The notes under the pieces were generated by a model. The model searched no databases and was not told the DNA's origin. It saw only the letters and a list, made by a program, of their open reading frames with translations. The position numbers and the translations under genes are program-made. A stretch of 10,895 nucleotides of DNA from Lentzea sp. (GTDB lineage: Bacteria > Actinomycetota > Actinomycetes > Mycobacteriales > Pseudonocardiaceae), in contig JASLAV010000918.1 in NCBI GenBank assembly GCA_030146905.1, positions 1 through 10,895 of the forward strand, written 5' to 3'. Below are positions 5,954 through 10,895 of the stretch, one piece after another (position 1 is the stretch's first letter; each line of letters begins with the position of its first letter).

Positions 5954-6409
5954 CTACCCGTTGTCCCGAAACCGCATCCACCGAGAACTCAAAGAGTCCC
6001 AAACCTCCTGATACCGCCCGAACATCTCCCGCACAACCTCAACATCGATCTCCTCAGCCGGAGTAGAGGCGACGTAATAGGCAAGCTCATCCTCCAACCG
6101 GTGGAACCGGGAGCTGGCCTCCTCCATCAACACCCACAACGACCGCCAAGCGAAGAACGGCTCCAAAGCGGACACCACGGTCACAACGGCGACCAACGAG
6201 AAGGCGGTCCCTGTCCAGGGATCGAGGTTCTGCAGCCCGAGGATGATCGTGGACGCCGCCGAAAGCACCAAAGTGGTCAGCCGCACCGTCACGGACTTCC
6301 ACCGGAACCGGTGCTTGCGGGAGCGGGCGTACGTGTGTCCACGCTGGATCTGGTCGCGGAGGTGGTGGGCGAGTTCGAGCGGCTTCAGGCCGGACGGCAA
6401 GTCGGTCAC
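5954..6409 (-). CDS. Small two-transmembrane SLATT/DUF4231-like protein
   Basis: A 151-residue protein. Residues 1-40 are charged and helical (LELAHHLRDQIQRGHTYARSRKHRFRWKS), followed by two closely spaced membrane helices (about 43-60 and 66-86) separated by only LDPWTG. A cytosolic amphipathic helix follows (FFAWRSLWVLMEEASSRFHR, then LEDELAYYV), ending with a second helical segment rich in Trp/Arg. The order of basic lead-in, tight helical hairpin, and then a WR...E...RLE.E...Y helix matches SLATT-type proteins. These are often pore-forming candidates in nucleotide-signal and other conflict systems, but are also found alone. No SLOG, cyclase (SMODS) or nuclease partner is visible here, so a defence role is only a possibility. 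The start is GTG at 6409 with TAATCT 7 nt upstream and no Shine-Dalgarno (leaderless). Stop TAG is at 5954-5956. The family call rests on pattern only. Confidence 0.75.
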   Translation of the reverse strand: MTDLPSGLKPLELAHHLRDQIQRGHTYARSRKHRFRWKSVTVRLTTLVLSAASTIILGLQNLDPWTGTAFSLVAVVTVVSALEPFFAWRSLWVLMEEASSRFHRLEDELAYYVASTPAEEIDVEVVREMFGRYQEVWDSLSSRWMRFRDNG

Positions 6410-6416
6410 GCACGGC

Positions 6417-6422
6417 AGATTA
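6417..6422 (-). promoter_or_regulatory. -10 box of SLATT-like gene (leaderless)
   Basis: TAATCT on the minus strand is followed after 7 nt by the GTG start. This is the best -10 in the window and the spacing fits a leaderless transcript. The expected -35 would fall at about 6440-6445, over the start codon of the divergent PIG-L gene, and is not recognisable. Confidence 0.55.
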
Positions 6423-6431
6423 GTTTCCGGG

Positions 6432-6437
6432 TACGTT
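6432..6437 (+). promoter_or_regulatory. -10 box of PIG-L gene (leaderless)
   Basis: TACGTT lies 6 nt before the GTG at 6444; no Shine-Dalgarno is present. Its -35 region would fall at about 6409-6414, over the start codon of the SLATT-like gene. TAGTTT at 6421-6426 is an alternative. Confidence 0.4.
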
Positions 6438-6443
6438 TCGCGC

Positions 6444-7139
6444 GTGCAGTTCGCCGGACCGAGAACCTTGCTCGCGATTCACGCCCATCCCGGCGACGAG
6501 TCGACCTCGACCGGCGGCATGCTCGCCCACTACGCCAGGCAGGGTGCCAGGACCGTGGTGGTGACGTGCACCAACGGCGAGTTCGACGACGCGCCCAGCG
6601 GTGCCGTGCCCGGTGAGGTGGGGCACCACCCGAAGGCCGTGGCCGCGCACCGCAGGGCCGAGCTGTACGCGGCGTGCGACGCGCTGGGCATCACCGACCT
6701 CGAACTGCTGGGCTACCACGACTCGGGGCACGCGGGCGAGGTGCCGGAGGGCGGGTTCTGCACCATTCCGGTGGAGACGGCGGCCGGGCGGCTCGCCGCG
6801 CTGTTCGAGCACTTCCAGCCGCAGGTCGTGGTCACGCACTACAGCACGCACCGCGACCACGTGCACGCGAACCGGGTGGCGACGCTCGCCGTCCAGCGCA
6901 CCGGCATTCCCGCCAAGCTCTACCTCACGGCGGCGGAAGGTTCCACGACGATCGACATCTCCGAGGTCGCCGACGTCAAGCGCAAGGCGTTGCAGTGCCA
7001 CGCCAGCCAGCAGGTGCACGGGGCGTTCTCGTTGCAGGAGCACTACTTCCGGGCCTTCGACGTCACCGACGCGCCACTGCCGGAGACCGACGTCTTCGCC
7101 GGGATCACGACGAGCGGGCCCGACCTGCCGCGATGGTGA
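6444..7139 (+). CDS. PIG-L family (LmbE-like) deacetylase
   Basis: A 231-residue protein of the zinc-dependent family that removes acetyl groups from GlcNAc-type conjugates (MshB in mycothiol synthesis, Mca, LmbE and antibiotic-pathway homologues). Seen: AIHAHPGDES with His15, Asp18 and Glu19 in the first metal motif, TNGEFDDAPSG, HRRAELYAACDALG, GYHDSGH, and the second motif THRDHVHANR with His136, Asp138 and His139. By comparison with MshB (His13, Asp16, His147 as zinc ligands) all three ligands are present, and His136 takes the place of the MshB catalytic His144. The usual HPDDE reads HPGDE, so the MshB general-base Asp15 is replaced by Gly17. It may therefore be weakly active, use another base, or act on another substrate. 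It is too diverged for me to call MshB or Mca. The GTG at 6444 is chosen because the family begins just before the HPxDE strand; longer upstream frames overlap the SLATT-like gene. Confidence 0.88.
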   Translation: MQFAGPRTLLAIHAHPGDESTSTGGMLAHYARQGARTVVVTCTNGEFDDAPSGAVPGEVGHHPKAVAAHRRAELYAACDALGITDLELLGYHDSGHAGEVPEGGFCTIPVETAAGRLAALFEHFQPQVVVTHYSTHRDHVHANRVATLAVQRTGIPAKLYLTAAEGSTTIDISEVADVKRKALQCHASQQVHGAFSLQEHYFRAFDVTDAPLPETDVFAGITTSGPDLPRW

Positions 7140-7154
7140 TCACGGCAGGTCGGG
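7119..7154. terminator. Bidirectional terminator-like hairpin between convergent genes
   Basis: CCCGACCTGCCG (7119-7130) pairs perfectly over 12 bp with CGGCAGGTCGGG (7143-7154) around a 12-nt loop. The left arm encodes the last residues of the PIG-L protein, the loop holds its stop codon, and the right arm ends 9 bp before the stop of the dehydrogenase gene. No T-run is present on either strand, as is common for actinobacterial hairpins. It can serve both converging transcripts. Confidence 0.7.
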
Positions 7155-7163
7155 TCGCCCGGA

Positions 7164-8459
7164 CTAGCGGCGGCCGAGCGACGTGCAGGTGAAGCCCGCG
7201 CGGCGGATGACGTCCGGGTCCAGGATGTTGCGCATGTCGACGACGACCGGCTGACGGACGGTGTCGGCGAGGCGCGCCCAGTCCAGGGAGCGGAAGTCGG
7301 CCCACTCGGTCAGGACGACCAGTGCGTCGACGTCCTTGGCCGCCTGGTAGGGATCGTCCACAACGGACACCGAGCCGAGGTCCCTCCCGCCGGGCAGGGC
7401 GGGGTCGTACCCGACGAGCTCGGCACCGGCCTGCTTGAGCATCGCCGCCACGGCCAGGGCCGGCGAGTCGCGCAGGTCGTCCGTGCCGGCCTTGAAGGTG
7501 AGGCCGAGCAGTCCCAGGCGCACGTGCGACAGCGAGCCGCCGCGCTTGCCGGTGACCGCGAGGCGCACCTTCTCGACCATCCGCTGGCGCTGGCGTTCGT
7601 TCGTGTCGATCGTGGCGCGCAGCAGGCGGAACTCGAAGTCGGCGGCGTCCGCCACCTGGAGCATCGCGTGGGTGTCCTTGGGCAGGCACGAGCCGCCCCA
7701 GCCGGGGCCGGGGTTGAGGAACGCCTGGCCGATGCGCTTGTCGTAGCCCATGCCCTCGGTGACGTCGGTGATGTTCGCGCCGAGGCGTTCGCACAGCTCC
7801 GCCACCGCGTTGACGTAGGAGAGCTTCATCGCGAGGAAGCAGTTCGCCGCGTACTTGACCATCTCGGCGGAGGCCGCGTCGGTCAGGACCGTCGGCGCGC
7901 CGAGGCGTGCGTACAGGGCGGCGACGCGTTCGGCGGCGTCCTGCTGGTCGCAGCCGACGACGATGCGGTCGGGGTTCAGGAAGTCGTGCACGGCGGAGCC
8001 CTCGCGGAGGAACTCGGGGTTCGACACGACGGCGACGTCGTCGCGGCGCAGCAGCTCCGCGGTGCGCACGGCGGTGCCGACGGGGACCGTGGACTTGTTC
8101 ACGATCACGCAGCCGGACGGCAGCAGCTCGCGCGTCTCGTCCACAACGGACTCGACGGCGGTCAGGTCCGCGATGCCGCCGACGCCCATCGGCGTGGGCA
8201 CGCAGAGGAAGACGACCTCGGCGTCGGTCACCGCGGCCGAGGCGCCGAGCACGAACGACAGGCGGCCGGACGCGAGGCCTTCCGCGACCAGCTCCGCCAG
8301 GCGGGGTTCGAGGATGTCGACCTCGCCGCGCGACAGCCGCTCGACCTTCGCGGCGTCGACGTCCGCGCAGACCACGCTGTGGCCGAGCGACGCGAGGCAG
8401 GCACCGGTGGTCAGGCCGACGTAGCCGGTGCCGACGACGGCGATCCTTCTGACGAACAT
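7164..8459 (-). CDS. ugd: UDP-glucose 6-dehydrogenase family nucleotide-sugar dehydrogenase
   Basis: A 431-residue cytosolic enzyme predicted to oxidise UDP-glucose to UDP-glucuronate with two NAD+. Seen: the NAD-binding N-terminus RRIAVVGTGYVGLTTGACLASLGH (Gly10, Gly12 and Gly15), CVPTPMG, the mid-domain NKSTVPVGT and SNPEFLREGSAVHDF, and KYAANCFLAMKLSYVNAVAELCE with Lys202 and Asn206. Catalytic Cys258 lies in GWGGSCLPKDT, with Asp262 following, and the C-terminal UDP-sugar domain contains LTEWADFRSLDW. The GMGYDKRIG lead-in favours UDP-glucose over GDP-mannose or UDP-ManNAc, but the substrate is not proven. Length is typical. ATG at 8459 shares one base with the stop of the glycosyltransferase gene upstream, and GGGAG sits 4 nt before it. 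ATG at 8462 directly upstream is an alternative giving a 4-bp ATGA overlap. The pair is one translationally coupled operon. Confidence 0.93.
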   Translation of the reverse strand: MFVRRIAVVGTGYVGLTTGACLASLGHSVVCADVDAAKVERLSRGEVDILEPRLAELVAEGLASGRLSFVLGASAAVTDAEVVFLCVPTPMGVGGIADLTAVESVVDETRELLPSGCVIVNKSTVPVGTAVRTAELLRRDDVAVVSNPEFLREGSAVHDFLNPDRIVVGCDQQDAAERVAALYARLGAPTVLTDAASAEMVKYAANCFLAMKLSYVNAVAELCERLGANITDVTEGMGYDKRIGQAFLNPGPGWGGSCLPKDTHAMLQVADAADFEFRLLRATIDTNERQRQRMVEKVRLAVTGKRGGSLSHVRLGLLGLTFKAGTDDLRDSPALAVAAMLKQAGAELVGYDPALPGGRDLGSVSVVDDPYQAAKDVDALVVLTEWADFRSLDWARLADTVRQPVVVDMRNILDPDVIRRAGFTCTSLGRR

Positions 8460-9790
8460 CATTCTCCCGTTCGGGTCACGGCGAACGCGCGGAGCACGGC
8501 GTCGTCGCTCACGTCGATCATCTTGTTGCCCCACTGGTCGGTGCCCGCGCCGAGCGCGGCCCTGCCGTCGGGGAACGGGCCGCGCGAGACGAAGCCGGTG
8601 AGCCCGTCGAACACCGCCACGTAGTTCTCGGCCTGCGGGCGCCAGTCGAGCTCCGCCTCACAGCGGCGCCTGCCTTCGAAGCCGAGGCGCGCGCGGCGTT
8701 CGGCGTCGTCCAGCAGGTCGAGCAACGACGTGGTGAACGCCTCGACGTCACCCGGCTCGACGTAGACGGCGCAGTCGCCGGCGGACACCACGGTCTCCGT
8801 CAGCCGGTACGAGACGACCGGCAGCGCGTAGGCCATGTACTCCATGGTCTTGTTCATAGTGGACACGTCGTTCAAAGGCGACAACGGATCCGGGCCGAGT
8901 CCGGCGGAGGAGGTCGACAGGTAACGGGTGATCTGTTCGGGCCCAACACGTCCCGTGAACTCCACGTAGGGATCGAGTCCCCACGCCGTGGCCTGCTTCT
9001 TCAGGTCTTCCAGGCAGTCGCCGAAGCCCAGCAGCGCGAACCTGACGTCGGTGCGCCCGCGGTCGAAGACGACCCTGCGGGCCACTTCGAGGACACCGTC
9101 GACGCCGTCCTGCGGCCCCATGATTCCCAGATAGGCCACCAGATGTTTGCCGCCGCGTCGCAGCTCGTCCACGCCCTCGACAGGACGCATGACGGTGGTG
9201 TCGGGGCCGGAGCGCACGACACTGGTGTGCTCGGGTGGGACGGAACCGCGCGTCCACGCGATCTTCTGGTACGAGGTGTTGGTCGACGTCACCCGGTCGG
9301 CCGTGCGGAACGTCCTGCGCTCCAGCCACTTCAGGACCCGGTACTGCAGCTTGCCGGCGACGCCCTTGGGCTCGCCGAAGCGCGACAGGAAGACCTCGGG
9401 GTTGAGGTCGTGGTGGTCGAAGACGAACTTCACGCCGCCCAGCCGCCACAGCAACGCGAGCGCCCAGTAGGTGTCCGGCGGGTTGCACGCCTGCATGACG
9501 TCGAACCGCCTGCGGGCGCGGACCTTCACGCTCAGCAACGCCGTGCGCACCCAGCAGTACAGGAACTCCCACGCATAGCCCAGTGCGCCCTCCGCCTGCG
9601 GCGGCGGAGCGTACTTGTACAGGTGCACTCCGTCGAGCAACTGGTAAGCGGGATCACCCGGACCCTTCGGGCAGATCACCGAAACCTCGTACCCCGCGGC
9701 GGTGAGAGCGCGGCATTCCAGCCACACCCGCCGGTCCAGCGGCACGGGGAGGTTCTGCACGATGATCAACACGTGCGGCGATGACGTCAC
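8459..9790 (-). CDS. Glycosyltransferase family 4 (GT-B fold)
   Basis: A 443-residue retaining-type sugar transferase, probably acting at the inner membrane face on a lipid-linked glycan. The N-terminal acceptor domain has HVLIIVQNLPVPLDRRVWLE (6-25) and FDHHDLNPEVF (124-134), typical of the WbuB/WcaI-like branch. The nucleotide-sugar domain begins near 216 (HLVAYLGIMGPQDGVDGVL) and contains LLGFGDCLEDL, VEFTGRV and MNKTMEYMAYALPVV (312-326) with Glu317, matching the E-x7-E-type donor region. Hydrophobic stretches such as GYAWEFLYCWVRTALLSV (71-88) may touch the membrane. GTG at 9790 is preferred because the first strand begins four residues later. An in-frame TTG at 9880 would add 30 unlike residues and cover the operator-like repeats. 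The ribosome site is weak (GAGAA region). Its stop TGA overlaps the dehydrogenase start, and it is divergent from a second glycosyltransferase gene 111 bp away. Confidence 0.92.
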   Translation of the reverse strand: MTSSPHVLIIVQNLPVPLDRRVWLECRALTAAGYEVSVICPKGPGDPAYQLLDGVHLYKYAPPPQAEGALGYAWEFLYCWVRTALLSVKVRARRRFDVMQACNPPDTYWALALLWRLGGVKFVFDHHDLNPEVFLSRFGEPKGVAGKLQYRVLKWLERRTFRTADRVTSTNTSYQKIAWTRGSVPPEHTSVVRSGPDTTVMRPVEGVDELRRGGKHLVAYLGIMGPQDGVDGVLEVARRVVFDRGRTDVRFALLGFGDCLEDLKKQATAWGLDPYVEFTGRVGPEQITRYLSTSSAGLGPDPLSPLNDVSTMNKTMEYMAYALPVVSYRLTETVVSAGDCAVYVEPGDVEAFTTSLLDLLDDAERRARLGFEGRRRCEAELDWRPQAENYVAVFDGLTGFVSRGPFPDGRAALGAGTDQWGNKMIDVSDDAVLRAFAVTRTGE

Positions 9791-9818
9791 GCTCTGGTTC
9801 TCGTTCGGGAGGGCGAAA

Positions 9819-9856
9819 CGGTTACAACCGGAACCGATCTCGTAACGGGAGTTCCG
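9819..9856. promoter_or_regulatory. Clustered inverted repeats in the divergent glycosyltransferase spacer
   Basis: Within the 111 bp between the two divergent glycosyltransferase genes, CGGTTACAACCG (9819-9830) is a 5-bp-arm palindrome. CGGAAC (9829-9834) and GTTCCG (9851-9856) form a second, overlapping one, and GTTAC (9821-9825) and GTAAC (9842-9846) form a third. They could bind a regulator shared by both directions. I cannot place a convincing -10/-35 pair for either gene. Confidence 0.35.
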
Positions 9857-9890
9857 AAACGCTCGATGTAGCGGGCACAAGCCCGAGTGC

Positions 9891-9896
9891 GAGGAG
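9891..9896 (+). promoter_or_regulatory. Ribosome binding site of the GT2 gene
   Basis: GAGGAG followed by a 5-nt spacer (CGGTT) and GTG at 9902: a strong Shine-Dalgarno at good distance. It fixes the start of the partial gene that runs off the right edge. Confidence 0.75.
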
Positions 9897-9901
9897 CGGT
9901 T

Positions 9902-10895
9902 GTGGAGCGGTCACCTGTCGCGGTGGTCATCGTCACGTACCAGAGCGAACAGGTCATCGCGGGATGCCTGGACTCGTTGCCCGATGACGTCCGCGTCATC
10001 GTCGTCGACAACGCTTCCACCGACGGAACTGTGGCGGCCGCCACTCGCCCCGGCGTGGAAATCTTGCGGAATCCGGTCAACGGAGGATTCGCCGCGGGCG
10101 TGAATCTGGGCATCAGAGCCGCAGAAGGCCACGACGTTCTCGTGCTGAACGCCGACATCCGGTTGCACCCCGGCGCCGTCGAGACGCTCCGCGCCGCCGG
10201 CAAGCCGATCGTCGTGCCCCGCGTGGTCGACGAGAGCGGCGCGCTGGCGCACTCGCTGCGCCGCCGGCCCCGCGCCGCCGGAGCGTTCGCGGAGGCACTC
10301 GTCGGCGGTGGCCGCGCAGGGCGGATCGGCCTGGGCGAGACGGTCACGGCGACCGTGGCCTACCAGGGCGCGCACGCGGCCGACTGGGCGACGGGCTGCG
10401 CGTGGCTGATCAAGAGGGAGACCATCGAGCAGCACGGTCTCCTGGACGAGCGCTATTTCCTCTATTCGGAGGAAACGGACTACATGCTGCGTGCCGGCGG
10501 CGTCTGGTTCGAGCCGCGCGCGACGGTCACGCACATCGGCGGCGAGGTCTCCACGAACGCGCGGCTGTGGTCGATGCTCATCTCGAACAAGGTCCGGCTC
10601 CACCGCGAGCGGCACGGCCGGTTCGCCGGGTTCCTCATGTGGCTCGCGATGGTGGCGAACGAAGGGCTTCGCGCGGCCTCGCCGAAGCACCGCACCGCGT
10701 TGAGGGGGCTGTTCGGAATGCGCCGCTGGCCGGAGGAAGTGGCCTCCGAGGGGCCCAGCTACCTGTGCTTCAGCGCGCAGGACTGGTGGTACCACAACCG
10801 GGCGCACTCGGACTTCCAGCTGCTGCGCAGGGTCGCGAAGCACCGCAAGGTGTTGCTGGTCAACAGCATCGGCCTGCGCATGCCGTCGCCCGGCA
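9902..10895 (+). CDS. Two-domain glycosyltransferase: GT2 plus start of a GT-B domain, 3' end outside window
   Basis: The frame is open from GTG 9902 to the last base, giving 331 visible residues and no stop. Residues 6-230 are a GT-A-fold family 2 transferase of the rhamnosyltransferase (WbbL-like) type: VVIVTYQSE (8-16), VVDNASTDGT with Asp36 (34-43), NPVNGGFAAGVN (57-68), and NAD (83-85) in place of the usual DxD. ATGCAWLIKRE lies before the acceptor-site acidic motif YSEETDYMLRAGG (Glu190, Glu191, Asp193). A helical linker (about 225-285, RLWSMLISNKVRLHRERHG onward) leads at residue 286 to SYLCFSAQDWWYHNRAHSDF and VLLVNSIGLRMPSPG. That stretch looks like the first strand and loop of a GT-B (family 1/4) transferase. 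The gene may thus add two sugars or pair two transferases. It is divergent from the GT4-dehydrogenase pair and likely belongs to the same surface-glycan locus. Confidence 0.87.
   Translation, partial: MERSPVAVVIVTYQSEQVIAGCLDSLPDDVRVIVVDNASTDGTVAAATRPGVEILRNPVNGGFAAGVNLGIRAAEGHDVLVLNADIRLHPGAVETLRAAGKPIVVPRVVDESGALAHSLRRRPRAAGAFAEALVGGGRAGRIGLGETVTATVAYQGAHAADWATGCAWLIKRETIEQHGLLDERYFLYSEETDYMLRAGGVWFEPRATVTHIGGEVSTNARLWSMLISNKVRLHRERHGRFAGFLMWLAMVANEGLRAASPKHRTALRGLFGMRRWPEEVASEGPSYLCFSAQDWWYHNRAHSDFQLLRRVAKHRKVLLVNSIGLRMPSPG

Noticed and set aside
6243..6443. Longer N-terminus for the PIG-L protein
   Set aside because: It would overlap the SLATT-like gene by about 170 bp antisense and add residues not expected before the first strand of the family.
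9911..10843. Minus-strand frame opposite the GT2 gene
   Set aside because: The plus strand shows complete GT2 motifs and a strong ribosome site; the opposite frame is His/Arg/Ala-rich without recognisable motifs.

Overview
The window is high-GC DNA with GTG starts, several apparently leaderless promoters, a eukaryotic-type Ser/Thr kinase and a CU044_5270-like membrane protein. This points to a mycelial actinobacterium. Pseudonocardiales (Lentzea/Saccharothrix type) is my best guess, but that is an inference from style and not from a marker gene.

Left part (1-3912). A membrane-anchored protein, cut by the left edge, runs convergently into a two-transmembrane Ser/Thr kinase with a PH-like tail. 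The two genes overlap by 16 bp at their 3' ends. Divergent from the kinase, across 69 bp holding two oppositely directed -10 boxes, lies corA (Mg2+ channel). It is tightly followed by a crotonase-fold enoyl-CoA hydratase/isomerase with an unusual second oxyanion-hole segment.

Middle (3913-7139). A 272-bp spacer with small inverted repeats precedes a lipoprotein: signal peptide, lipobox, Ser/Thr/Pro stalk and a parallel beta-helix domain. It is followed by 662 bp of repeat-rich DNA without a credible gene. This stretch holds a 124-bp element with perfect 22-bp terminal inverted repeats and nested inner stems, two copies of a long palindrome 65 bp apart, and an array of degenerate 16-bp repeats every 34-65 bp. 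The array ends just beyond the stop codon of a small SLATT-like two-transmembrane protein. That gene is divergent from a PIG-L family deacetylase, with only 34 bp between the two start codons and a back-to-back pair of -10 boxes.

Right part (7140-10895). A 12-bp perfect hairpin sits between the convergent ends of the PIG-L gene and a nucleotide-sugar dehydrogenase (UDP-glucose 6-dehydrogenase type). The dehydrogenase is the second gene of a minus-strand pair with a family-4 glycosyltransferase, whose stop overlaps its start. Divergent from that pair is a plus-strand GT2 glycosyltransferase whose reading frame continues into the beginning of what looks like a second, GT-B-type glycosyltransferase domain, then leaves the window. 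The three genes together suggest the edge of a locus for a uronic-acid-containing cell-surface glycan.

No complete new multi-gene system is demonstrated. The most unusual stretch is the structured non-coding block at 5464-5936 beside the SLATT-like gene.
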